DNA of 64,000 bases from Rheinheimera salexigens (GCF_001752395.1 NZ_MKEK01000001.1:1797259-1861258), one strand, 5' to 3'; positions 47,434 to 55,544 are shown, counted from the stretch's first letter. Notes: a model not told the origin generated them from the sequence alone. Numbers and translations: made by a program.

Positions 47434-47484
47434 TCAAGTCAATACAGCCGACCGCTTGCGCGGCGGCTGATTGAGGCGTTAAAC
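47434..47484 (+). other. attC site 4, right part
   Basis: After the IS the site resumes with TCAATACAGCCG and closes with CGGCTGATTGA and R' GTTAAAC (47478-47484). The two 11-12-base arms pair perfectly apart from one bulged A, the expected extrahelical base. Confidence 0.85.
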
Positions 47485-47497
47485 CAAAGGAAAGTTC

Positions 47498-48211
47498 ATG
47501 CTATACAAAAAAGTTGAGGGATTCACATTTTTACATGTGGCAAATGCATTTTTGTCGCAAGTCCCCCTGAAATCGATTTATGAGGGGAGAAAGATAGAAT
47601 GGGAGACTGCTTTGGATTTATTGTACCCTGAAGTTGCTGATGCTGAATCATCTTGCTATTTGATTTATTTGGATGATGAAGTTAATCCTGTATATGTTGG
47701 TCAGTATACGGGAGTATTTAAAGATCGTTGGGGGTTAAAAAAAGGTAAATATATTTGGCACGGAAATAATGACGACAGTATAAAATTTGCATTAATAGCA
47801 AAACGAAGAATTTCTATTTGGCTTTCATTAGATCCCTACGTTGAGTTAAGTGATGGTCGAAAGATAAATATAAATAAGGAAATAGAGCAAATTATCATCG
47901 AAGAAGTTCAGCCGAAATGGAATGTTACAAGTAAAAAGAAGGTTTCTAAAATTGGTGAGCCCGTATCTAAAATTCTCTCTCAATACGAAAAAAAGCTACC
48001 AGATATATTCAATTCTTTATTGGCAACATTTGAAGAAAAAAACTTAGATAGTTACCTTGAACAATTATTGGGTAAAGGTGAAAAAAATTGGAGTGAGTTA
48101 CAAGATAAAAAAATGACTGATTTATCTAGGTGCCGTCATTTTATAAATTATATTTCCTCTGGAATACAACCTGATAATGCACTGGAATTTGTATGGAAAG
48201 AGTTCCCTTAG
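47498..48211 (+). CDS. cassette 5: GIY-YIG-like protein
   Basis: A 237-residue protein. SCYLIYLDDEVNPVYVGQ resembles the YI...VYVG core of GIY-YIG nucleases, followed by FKDRWG (the conserved Arg region), a helix with Glu in IEQIIIEE, and QPKWN as in the family's C-terminal block. AAAGGAAA precedes the ATG. The first ~140 residues are related to the protein of cassette 6. An endonuclease role, possibly defensive, is inferred. Confidence 0.65.
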   Translation: MLYKKVEGFTFLHVANAFLSQVPLKSIYEGRKIEWETALDLLYPEVADAESSCYLIYLDDEVNPVYVGQYTGVFKDRWGLKKGKYIWHGNNDDSIKFALIAKRRISIWLSLDPYVELSDGRKININKEIEQIIIEEVQPKWNVTSKKKVSKIGEPVSKILSQYEKKLPDIFNSLLATFEEKNLDSYLEQLLGKGEKNWSELQDKKMTDLSRCRHFINYISSGIQPDNALEFVWKEFP

Positions 48212-48323
48212 GTTTAAATACAATTTCGTGATAACAATGCATTAATGTTGAATAATTTATAGTTGGTAGTTCACTTTGCTCAAGTATATCAATAGCAAAT
48301 AGCTGCTTTATGCGGTGTTAGAC
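48212..48323 (+). other. attC site 5 (degenerate)
   Basis: R' GTTAGAC (48317-48323) is clear. TAACAATGCATTAA (from 48232) pairs with TTTATGCGGTGTTA in the right arm. For R'' there are two candidates: GTTTAAA at 48212-48218, which matches the cassette start at 6 of 7 positions, and TGATAAC at 48229-48235, which fits the stem better. Confidence 0.6.
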
Positions 48324-48346
48324 GTAAAGGGATAATGTAAGTTACC

Positions 48347-48838
48347 ATGGAATTTAAAAAAATTAGTGGTTTTGATTTTGTCAAAATCGGTGAAGCATAT
48401 TTTTCTAATAAAGAACTAAAAGCTACTCATGCGGGCAAATCTCTAGAAAACTGGAAGTTAAAATTAAAGCTTGTTGTCAATGAGAATATTTTAAATGCAG
48501 AGCAATCTGCATACCTTGTTTTAAAGGATAATACTATTTTATATGTTGGCTATTTTTCAAATAGCTTTAAAGAGCGTTGGTGGAAAAAAAAGGGTTACTT
48601 TTGGCACGGAGACAAACTGGATAATGAAGTGAATGCGCTAGTTAAATCTGGATATAATGTCACTGTCTGGATTTCAGTTAACCCTTATATAGGGAAAATC
48701 AATATAAGTAAACATATTGAGGATGCGATTATTATGGAATATGCAGATAAAGGAATAATTAACAAAGTTGGTAAAAAAATTAATAAAAACAGTGCTAATA
48801 CACTTTCAGTGCGCGAAATATTAAATATTCAAAAATAG
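48347..48838 (+). CDS. cassette 6: GIY-YIG-like protein, paralogue of cassette 5
   Basis: A 163-residue protein with the same order of motifs as the cassette 5 product: AYLVLKDNTILYVGYF, FKERWWKKKGYFWHGD, and IEDAIIMEY. It lacks the last ~75 residues of its neighbour. The canonical first tyrosine region is weaker, so activity is uncertain. No clear ribosome-binding site directly before the ATG. Confidence 0.65.
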   Translation: MEFKKISGFDFVKIGEAYFSNKELKATHAGKSLENWKLKLKLVVNENILNAEQSAYLVLKDNTILYVGYFSNSFKERWWKKKGYFWHGDKLDNEVNALVKSGYNVTVWISVNPYIGKINISKHIEDAIIMEYADKGIINKVGKKINKNSANTLSVREILNIQK

Positions 48839-49160
48839 CAATGTATGTTGATACAACAAAGATATACCCTGTCTAATCAAAAATTTTGTTACTGGTGTAG
48901 GAAAGCTAGAAATTTCAATATAGACCTAATGAATGGTGAAAGTTATACAGTTATAATTTAATGCTAAATCTACAATGGTTCGCTTGCAAATCCATATAAA
49001 ACCTGATGAGATACTTTAGCCTTAATACATAGCATATAAATGCTATTGTCCATCAGCAAGATACTCTGCTTCATCTGTCATCATGGTTACCAGGCGATAG
49101 CATGCTGATTTCAGTTTCCGTGCTGACAGCTGGGGTACCAGACATTTATCAGTTGTGTGA
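48839..49160. other. right end of cassette array: degenerate attC6 and IS relic
   Basis: GTCTAAT at 48871-48877 matches the expected R'' of cassette 6 (GTCTAAC) at 6 of 7 bases. GTTGTGT at 49152-49158 is a near-core sequence at the junction with chromosomal flank. Between them lies an IS1111-type relic. Confidence 0.5.
49018..49155 (-). mobile_element. relic of an IS1111-type element
   Basis: 49046-49155 is similar to 45915-46065 of the intact IS (non-coding end), with ~49 bases missing in the middle. Next to it TAGCAT-ATAA-ATGCTA (49030-49045) takes the place of the hairpin CTGGCCGC-GCTA-GCGGCCAG of the intact copy. No transposase remains. Confidence 0.7.
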
Positions 49161-49225
49161 AGGCTGCTTTTCAGCTTGGAACCCTAATATTAAAGGGCCA
49201 CCTTAACGGTCGACTCATAAATATT

Positions 49226-49234
49226 TGCTATACT
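49226..49234 (+). promoter_or_regulatory. extended -10 promoter of the truncated creA copy
   Basis: TGCTATACT, identical to the one before the full creA gene (50639-50647), within a conserved upstream region. Confidence 0.55.
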
Positions 49235-49301
49235 TGCAGCGATTTTATAAATTAATTAAACCCAAATACGGGTTAATAACCTAGCCAACGAGGAGCACAT
49301 T

Positions 49302-49448
49302 ATGTGGAAAAAGTTGATGCTAGGCGGTATGGCCATTTTGATGCTGAGTGGCTGTGATAAAAATGAAGTAGGTGATGTCTCACTGGGTTTATTTCCACCA
49401 AAGACATTAAAATAAAGGTATTAGCCGATCCATTAGTACTGGGTGTTA
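49302..49448 (+). pseudogene. truncated and frameshifted creA copy
   Basis: The first ~147 bases correspond to 50714-50861 of creA, with several substitutions and a one-base deletion near 49395 that breaks the frame. It ends abruptly at GTGTTA, where the sequence changes to the DUF349 3' end. Its promoter region (from about 49160) is also kept in diverged form. Confidence 0.9.
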
Positions 49449-49578
49449 ATGTCAGAAAAACACAACCAAGGTCATTCAATAGAATTAGATGACTTATTAC
49501 ATCGCTGGCTCCAATTTGGAGTGGTAAATGACAACGAACAAGCATTATTAGCGCGAGTTAAAGCGGTGTTTGCTTAAT
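49443..49578 (+). repeat. 136-bp direct repeat, copy 2 (DUF349 3' fragment)
   Basis: Perfect copy of 41005-41140. It shares the 6 bases GTGTTA with the end of the creA fragment, marking a microhomology junction. Non-functional as a gene. Confidence 0.98.
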
Positions 49579-49597
49579 ATAATAATGTTTAAGTAAT

Positions 49598-49628
49598 AAA
49601 AAGCCGGTGCTTATAGCCCCGGCTTTTT
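49598..49628 (+). terminator. terminator after repeat copy 2
   Basis: Stem AAAAAGCCGG / CCGGCTTTTT with an 11-base loop. Probably the resident terminator of the DUF349 gene before the array arrived. Confidence 0.8.
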
Positions 49629-49725
49629 AGTTTAAGTCTCTAATTTTTAATATTAATCGATAACGGCCAATCGGACATGAAAGTCCCCGCAAAGCCGCGG
49701 CTGATTAAGGTATATTCTGAATAGT

Positions 49726-50295
49726 TTATACTTTTGTTCTCTTAGAGAATCCTAGTCCAGCAAGGCCTAAACCGAACAAAAGCAAAGTGGCTGGTGCTGG
49801 TACAGAGGATGTTACAGCAGCGAATGTACCTACTTGATAAGCTGATTCGGGCGCAGCCATGTAATCACTTCTACCTACAGATACTATCGCTCCGGTGATA
49901 TCGAATCCAGAAAGGTCAACTAAGTCTGGATCTGAAAAACTAAAACTGTAGTTTAAAATATCACCGACTAACCAATTAGAAGATTTACGCACTTGGAGCT
50001 TATCGCTGTCAGAGTCACTATACAGAGTTGCACTTGAGAGCGCGGTAACCACACCTCCAAGAGAAAGCCAAGTCCCAGAAACAGTACTAGCACCTGGCTG
50101 GTTGCCAAGATTGGCAGGCCCGATGAATAATGAGTTCATCTGTGAGGGGCCGAAGGTGACACCCGCATCGATAGTACCTGTTATATCAAAATTCAAAGTA
50201 GTAGGTGTGGCTATCCAGTTGCTTACTATTAAACCGGCCATTGCGTTACCACTCATGACGGACAATGCTAAGAAAATCATAGTTCGAGTTTGCAT
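49726..50295 (-). CDS. PEP-CTERM sorting-domain protein
   Basis: A 189-residue exported protein: signal peptide ending at AMA, a beta-rich middle, and the C-terminal tag VPAPATLLLFGLGLAGLGFSK, that is, a PEP-like motif, a hydrophobic helix and a basic end. Such proteins are sorted by exosortase and usually go with exopolysaccharide production; no exosortase gene lies in the window. GGAGC precedes the ATG on the minus strand. Confidence 0.9.
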   Translation of the reverse strand: MQTRTMIFLALSVMSGNAMAGLIVSNWIATPTTLNFDITGTIDAGVTFGPSQMNSLFIGPANLGNQPGASTVSGTWLSLGGVVTALSSATLYSDSDSDKLQVRKSSNWLVGDILNYSFSFSDPDLVDLSGFDITGAIVSVGRSDYMAAPESAYQVGTFAAVTSSVPAPATLLLFGLGLAGLGFSKRTKV

Positions 50296-50713
50296 TTTGT
50301 TAAGCTCCTTTGCGAGCGTATCCCGCGTTTGAAGTATAAGACTGCAAATTTAATGCCGCCCAGTGATTTCAATGACTTAACTATCTTTTGCCTTAGGGTG
50401 GCGCTAAAGTTGTAATATAACCTGACACCACTTCTATTAGAGGCAAGTCTTATTTATTTGAAACAATTCTACTCACTACTGAATAAAATAAATTCAAATA
50501 GTTGATTAAGTGATAGATATTAGTAGTTTAATTAAATGTAAATTCATAATGGGGTGAGTGCTACGTTGAGTAGGCTGTTGTTTTAGAATAGCAGCCTAAT
50601 TTAAGGAGTCTAACCTTAACGGTCTAGCCATAAATGTTTGCTATACTTGCAGCGATTTTATAAGTTGTTTTAACGCAAAGGCGGGTGATATCCCAAGCCA
50701 ACGAGGAGACGCT
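50296..50713. other. creA upstream region containing the empty version of the array site
   Basis: 50498-50565 is similar to 41391-41458 (left of the array) and 50572 onward to 49161 onward (right of the array). Only six bases, TTGAGT, separate the two halves here; together with the preceding G they form GTTGAGT, an integron core-site consensus (GTTRRRY). Confidence 0.7.
50639..50647 (+). promoter_or_regulatory. extended -10 promoter of creA
   Basis: TGCTATACT, with no good -35 box at the usual distance; an extended -10 would explain this. The region is conserved in the second copy. Confidence 0.55.
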
Positions 50714-51181
50714 ATGTGGAAAAAATTAATGCTAGGCGGTATAGCCGTTTTGATGCTGAGTGGTTGTGATAAAAATGAAGTAGGCGATGTCTCTCTGGGT
50801 TTATTTACTACCAAAGATATTAAAATTGAGGTATTAGCCGATCCATTAGTACCGGGTGTTACTTGCCATATGTCGAACGTAGTGGCCGATTTAAACTTTG
50901 CCGATCCATCTGACATGTCCATCAGTTGCCGCCAAACTGGGCAAATTACGGCTGCCATGGTTGCAGCAATTGATAAGTCAAAAAGCGGTGATATAGTTTT
51001 TAAAAAATCAAAAAGTATCTTCTTTAAAAGTTTAAAAATTCGTCGTATCTATGATGAAACAAGCCAGTCATTACTGTATTTAGCCTACAGCACCAAAGAA
51101 ACCAGTGGCAGCTATAAGCACTCTATGTCAACCGTGCCATTGTGGGGCACCGAAGCGTATCAAATGCCCGCACAGCCTTAA
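50714..51181 (+). CDS. creA: CreA-family lipoprotein
   Basis: A 155-residue protein with a lipobox MLSGC, so a likely lipoprotein, whereas E. coli CreA is periplasmic. CreA-family features: IKIEVLADPLVPGVTCHMS, ISCRQTGQI, and VFKKSKSIFFKSLKIRRIYDE followed by YLAYS. Function of the family is unknown. CGAGGAG lies before the ATG. A truncated duplicate lies 1.4 kb upstream. Confidence 0.88.
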   Translation: MWKKLMLGGIAVLMLSGCDKNEVGDVSLGLFTTKDIKIEVLADPLVPGVTCHMSNVVADLNFADPSDMSISCRQTGQITAAMVAAIDKSKSGDIVFKKSKSIFFKSLKIRRIYDETSQSLLYLAYSTKETSGSYKHSMSTVPLWGTEAYQMPAQP

Positions 51182-51245
51182 CATGCTCTAACTATTGTTA
51201 GTATAGCTATACTGTACATGTCAGTTTATAGCATAAGGGGCAGCC

Positions 51246-52442
51246 ATGAAGTCTTATTTACGCCGTGGTGTTTATGTAAAACAAGTGCGTGCTTATCCTA
51301 CTGCAATTGCTAGGGTGGAGACGAGCGTAGTGGGTTTTGTTGGCAAAACAGAGCATGTGCATAAGGTGGTTTTTGATACGGTTACCTTCAATAACGATGC
51401 TTTGCTTAATATACCGACAAAAATTACTAGCTGGGCAGAGTACGTAGATATGTACGGGGATTATGACAAAAAGTACTCGCCGTATTTAGCTTTATCGGTA
51501 AAAGGGTTCTTTGATAATGGCGGTAGTGCCTGCTACATCGTCAGAGTGCCCGAACAAGCAACCACAGCCGATTTTATCGGTAGTGTTATCAATACCCATG
51601 CTAATAATATGAACATAAAGCAAGGATTGGCCGCGCTGGAAAGTGTTGATATCAACATTATCTGCATACCAGGTGTGACGGATATCGCCGTACAGCAAGC
51701 AATGATTAAGCATTGTGAGAAATTCAAATACCGCTTCTGTATCCTCGACTCAGTACAAACTGCTGATGTTAACTGGTTTAAAGCACGCCGTAGTCAGCTC
51801 GATACAAGCTATGCTGCTTTGTATTACCCTTGGTTAAAGCTAACAACTGATTCTGGCGAGGTTGTCGTAATGCCACCCAGTGGCTTTATTGCCGGTGTCT
51901 ACGCCCAGATGGATGCCACACGTGGCGTGCACAAAGCACCTGCCAATATAGGGATTAACGGTGCAATCGATTTGCTGGTAAATATTGATAATAGCCTACA
52001 AGATATCCTAAACCCGTTACATATAAATTGCTTACGATCTTTTCCAAACAGGGGACGTAGTGGCGGTAGTAGTAACATAGTAATTTGGGGTGCTAGAACA
52101 TTAAGTCGTGATCCACAGTGGAAGTACCTTAATGTCAGGCGGCTGTGTAGTTTTATTGAAGAATCAATTTATAAAGGCACCCTATGGGCAGTATTCGAGC
52201 CCAATAATGAAACATTATGGGCAGCCATAAAGTTGCTGATTGATAATTTTCTTATGCAACTGTGGAAGGAGGGCATGCTACAAGGCGCAAAAGCAGATGA
52301 AGCCTTCTTTGTGCGGTGTGATCGCTCTACAAACTCGATAGCTGATATTGAGAATGGTAGGGTGCGCATCAATATCGGGCTAGCCGCGCTAAAACCCGCT
52401 GAATTTATTGTTATTAACATCCTGCAAAATAGCAGAAAATAA
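51246..52442 (+). CDS. orphan phage tail sheath-like protein
   Basis: A 398-residue protein that opens with YLRRGVYVKQV...TSVVGFVG, has YLALSVKGFFDNGGSACYIVRV, MPPSGFIAGVYAQMDATRGVHKAPAN and IWGARTLSRDPQWKYLNVRRL, and closes with a FIVINI strand: the order of motifs of contractile tail sheath proteins (myophages, R-pyocins, extracellular injection systems). No tube, baseplate or other tail gene lies nearby. AGGGG precedes the ATG. Confidence 0.85.
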   Translation: MKSYLRRGVYVKQVRAYPTAIARVETSVVGFVGKTEHVHKVVFDTVTFNNDALLNIPTKITSWAEYVDMYGDYDKKYSPYLALSVKGFFDNGGSACYIVRVPEQATTADFIGSVINTHANNMNIKQGLAALESVDINIICIPGVTDIAVQQAMIKHCEKFKYRFCILDSVQTADVNWFKARRSQLDTSYAALYYPWLKLTTDSGEVVVMPPSGFIAGVYAQMDATRGVHKAPANIGINGAIDLLVNIDNSLQDILNPLHINCLRSFPNRGRSGGSSNIVIWGARTLSRDPQWKYLNVRRLCSFIEESIYKGTLWAVFEPNNETLWAAIKLLIDNFLMQLWKEGMLQGAKADEAFFVRCDRSTNSIADIENGRVRINIGLAALKPAEFIVINILQNSRK

Positions 52443-52520
52443 TAACCCCTAAACTTAAATATATCTTAGAACTGAGCACTTAAAACGCTTTTTGCAACAG
52501 GAGTCGGATTAGATAGACAA

Positions 52521-53237
52521 TTAAAACGCATTAAACTGTAGTTTTAGTTGCTGGGCTTGGCGTCGGCTAACATCAACCTGCTGGCCGTCATCTAGTATGG
52601 CTAGCAGGCCACCTTCGTTGATCGCCGGTTCAATTTTGTTAATAGCACTAATGCGTACAATGTCAGCGCGACTGGCTTTAAAAAATAGGGCAGGGTCTAG
52701 TTTTTGTTCTATTTTAGCCAGTGAGCTGTGAATAAAGCTTTTGCCATAAGGTGTATACACCGCAGCATGATTACCAATGCTTTCAAAACGGCTAATTTCA
52801 TTTAAGCGCACCACACGTTGGCTATCACCAAACTTTAGTAAAATACCATGTTGCTCAGCCAAATAATGCGGTGATGCAATACTGTTAACCGGCTTTAGTT
52901 TTTGAATCGCCTTACTTAAACGCTCTGGCACTATTGGTTTTAGCAAGTAATCCACGGCATTAAGCTCAAAGGCATCTAGGGCAAAACTATTAAACGCGGT
53001 GCAGAAGATAAATTGGGTGTGCGCCGGAATTTGTAGTGCTAATTCTAAGCCGGTAAGTTCTGGCATTTGAATATCTAAAAAAACAACATCGATACTGTGC
53101 TGGTTTAGCAATGATAACGCTTCTGCTCCGCTAGCCGCCTCAGCAATAACAGAACATTGCGGATACGCCGCAAGTAAGCGCTTTAGCTCGGCTCTTGCCA
53201 GTCGCTCGTCATCTACTAGCAAACACTTATACTTCAT
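52521..53237 (-). CDS. LytTR-family response regulator
   Basis: A 238-residue regulator: receiver domain with DDERLARAEL, phospho-acceptor Asp in VVFLDIQMPE and Lys in LLKPIVP, then a LytTR DNA-binding domain (FESIGNHAAVYT, KASRADIVRISAINKI). The start is the ATG at 53237 with GGAG 8 bases upstream. It overlaps the kinase gene by 11 bp. Confidence 0.92.
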   Translation of the reverse strand: MKYKCLLVDDERLARAELKRLLAAYPQCSVIAEAASGAEALSLLNQHSIDVVFLDIQMPELTGLELALQIPAHTQFIFCTAFNSFALDAFELNAVDYLLKPIVPERLSKAIQKLKPVNSIASPHYLAEQHGILLKFGDSQRVVRLNEISRFESIGNHAAVYTPYGKSFIHSSLAKIEQKLDPALFFKASRADIVRISAINKIEPAINEGGLLAILDDGQQVDVSRRQAQQLKLQFNAF

Positions 53238-54366
53238 CGGTAAGCTCCAGTTGTACGCAAAAAACGTTGCCATCGCGGCTGTGTTGCAAACGGGCATTTT
53301 GGCCGTACATGAGTTGCAGGCGCTGGCGTAAATTAGCTAACCCCGTACCCGTACTTGGTTGCTGGGTAGCAGATTGCACACTATTGCTGACGATTAACTG
53401 CCAACCGGTGTGGCTTGATTTGGTAATAGTTTGGGCAGCTATTTTGGCAGTAATAGTTAGCTCGCCGGTTGATGCTGTTGGCGCGATACCATGTTTAATT
53501 GCGTTCTCAGTTAATGTAAGCAGACTTAACGTAGGCAGTTTATGTTGCAGCAACGCTGCGTCAATTTGGCAACGAAATTGTAATCGCTGTTCAAGCCTTA
53601 CCTGTTCTATTGCCAAATACTGTTCAGTTAGTTGCCATTCTTGCTCTAGTGTAGATTCTGGCTGTAAATGCGCTTGCAGGTGAAAGCGAAATAACTCAGA
53701 TAAGCGAGTAACAGTATCTGCGGCTTTATGTTGATCTTCAAAAATAAGTGCGCGAATACTGTTTAAGGCATTAAATAAAAAATGCGGGTTTAGTTGATTT
53801 GTAAGCTGTTGTAGCTGTGCCTGTTGCATTTGCTTTTGCAATAATTTACGCGCTTGCCAGTTGTGCCAAAGCACATAAGCAAAGGTCCATACTAAGTACA
53901 TTACTGCAAACATAACCGTGTACGTGATTAGAACAAATGCCGCTGAAAAATTCATTTGCAAAGTTGAAGCTTGGCTTGGATCGTTTATGGTAATCAAACT
54001 CATATCGGTGCTTTTTAAAAAGTTTAATTTAACTAAAAAGTAGCTAAGCCCTGATTGCAGTAATGAGGCCAATAAAACGATAGAGCTGAAGCCTAATAAG
54101 CGTTTAATAGAAGCGCCACTGTGCTGCATGAGTTTAAGCCATGGTCTTAGCGCAAGATGACTCAAACTGACAAAGCAGGCGGCTTCAATGCTGTATTTCA
54201 GTGTGAAGGCTAATAATATGAATGGCTGGGAAATGTTAATCAACGGCAGGGTATAAGCTGTAAAATACAGCACGTATACCAGCATAGTGGCCAGCTGGGC
54301 CCATAAGTAAGCACGGCTGGCGTTTATAACGGCGATATGTTGTTGATAGCGCTGTACAAATGACAT
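53227..54366 (-). CDS. LytS/YehU-type sensor histidine kinase
   Basis: A 379-residue kinase with about four N-terminal membrane helices, then a His_kinase domain with LNPHFLFNALNSIRALI (phospho-His) and an ATPase domain (LTENAIKHGI, STGTGLANLRQRL). I use the ATG at 54366; a GTG ten codons upstream is possible and neither has a clear ribosome site. It forms an operon with the LytTR regulator. Confidence 0.9.
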   Translation of the reverse strand: MSFVQRYQQHIAVINASRAYLWAQLATMLVYVLYFTAYTLPLINISQPFILLAFTLKYSIEAACFVSLSHLALRPWLKLMQHSGASIKRLLGFSSIVLLASLLQSGLSYFLVKLNFLKSTDMSLITINDPSQASTLQMNFSAAFVLITYTVMFAVMYLVWTFAYVLWHNWQARKLLQKQMQQAQLQQLTNQLNPHFLFNALNSIRALIFEDQHKAADTVTRLSELFRFHLQAHLQPESTLEQEWQLTEQYLAIEQVRLEQRLQFRCQIDAALLQHKLPTLSLLTLTENAIKHGIAPTASTGELTITAKIAAQTITKSSHTGWQLIVSNSVQSATQQPSTGTGLANLRQRLQLMYGQNARLQHSRDGNVFCVQLELTDEV

Positions 54367-54406
54367 AATTGTTGTCGCAAAAACTTGAGTTAACACAGTG
54401 TACTAT

Positions 54407-54658
54407 CTATTGAATCACTTGTTCAGTTGGTTTTTGTTGTTTTCCGCTAAATGCCCATATGATTAGCGCACACCACGCTATCCAAGAAAGTCCTGCGGGG
54501 ATATTAGCCAGAAAAATTTTACCCAGATGCTTGCGGTTACGAAAGCTAGCAACAATGCTGGGTAAAAAATATATGGCAAGTAAGAAGGGTATAAACACCA
54601 CCCAAAATAGCGGGCCTAACTGGGTTAACGGCTGTAAAAAATCGAATTGTTCAAACAT
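54407..54658 (-). CDS. superinfection-immunity-type small membrane protein
   Basis: An 83-residue protein with two membrane helices and the conserved block IYFLPSIVASFRNRKH...LANIPAGLSWIAWCALIIWAF typical of Imm_superinfect proteins (named after the T4 Imm family; chromosomal members are of unknown role). AAGGA lies 8 bases before the ATG at 54658. It precedes the kinase-regulator pair and may share its transcript. Confidence 0.75.
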   Translation of the reverse strand: MFEQFDFLQPLTQLGPLFWVVFIPFLLAIYFLPSIVASFRNRKHLGKIFLANIPAGLSWIAWCALIIWAFSGKQQKPTEQVIQ

Positions 54659-54904
54659 GATAATGTCCTTGTGTTGGTTGACAACAATAAGGTTACACAA
54701 GCTTATATTATGCTGGGGCTAAAAAGTGATAAGCGGTTAAAAACAGTGATAGGCGGCGAATTGCCGGTGCGGTTTATTAAGTTGGTCTAATATTAATCAA
54801 GTAATTTTAACTAGGTCAAACATACGCCAGTATTGAAGCACATTAACTTGCTTTACTTGTCCTTATTAGCGTTGTTAAACCTCATTATATAACTTGGATT
54901 AACT

Positions 54905-55402
54905 ATGAATACGACAATAGAGGAAGCACTTTTACTGCCAAATGGTTTTGAACTACATCAAGCATTTATCTCTTTCTTTACCGTATCTGCAGGCGTAGCC
55001 TACTGTAGAGCAAATGAATATGGTCCCGACCGGTTTGCACTTATTGCAAAGACCTTAGCCCAAACTTTTTCAGAGCAATTAACATCCGAAGAAATTGATC
55101 AGACTATTATTGATTTTGACGAAAAGTCGAATATTTCTCTGGCTGTAATTTATGAAGAACTCGCGTATATATCAAAACGCTACGAGCAGTACGGCAGAAT
55201 GATAGACGAAGAGATGATAATGCCTTCAATCGCAGATAACTATGAGGGTGAGCAAGTACACAGCCTTAATTCAGATGATGTAAAACAAATAGATATCGTA
55301 AAAGGGAGTTTAACTTTTGTCTTTGATAAGCTGCCTAAGTGGGTGCAAAAAATATTGGATGTCTTAATGGAGGTGCTAAAAATTACCAGAGGAGCAACCT
55401 AA
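54905..55402 (+). CDS. hypothetical protein
   Basis: A 165-residue acidic soluble protein, mostly helical by composition, with LPKWVQKILDVLMEVLKI at the C-terminus. No family recognised, no signal or membrane segment. TTGGA lies before the ATG. Confidence 0.6.
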   Translation: MNTTIEEALLLPNGFELHQAFISFFTVSAGVAYCRANEYGPDRFALIAKTLAQTFSEQLTSEEIDQTIIDFDEKSNISLAVIYEELAYISKRYEQYGRMIDEEMIMPSIADNYEGEQVHSLNSDDVKQIDIVKGSLTFVFDKLPKWVQKILDVLMEVLKITRGAT

Positions 55403-55487
55403 GTGTGGCCGTCCGGCACCTACTAACTTAGTACAGGACTTACTGACAATACTAATATTTAAGGTTGGTCTGAATTAAAATGCTTAA

Positions 55488-55525
55488 AGCCCTGCTACTC
55501 TTTTTAATAACGGAAAAGCAGGGCT
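55488..55525 (-). terminator. possible terminator of gltS
   Basis: AGCCCTGCT / AGCAGGGCT stem with a 20-base loop, downstream of gltS on the minus strand; followed by an AT-rich but not purely T tract. Confidence 0.5.
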
Positions 55526-55544
55526 GCGTAAATAGGTCTAATAC

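Noticed and set aside
41217..49160. Integron integrase gene within or next to the cassette array
   Set aside because: Both strands were scanned; the only recombinase-like gene is the IS110-type transposase, which is not a tyrosine recombinase.
40913..49545. Identical small minus-strand frames at 40913-41107 and 49300-49545
   Set aside because: They share sequence only because they lie opposite the 136-bp DUF349 repeat; neither is a gene.
41005..49578. 136-bp direct repeats as attL/attR of an integrative element
   Set aside because: No integrase is present, the repeat is far longer than an att core, and one end shows a GTGTTA microhomology junction, which suits illegitimate recombination better.
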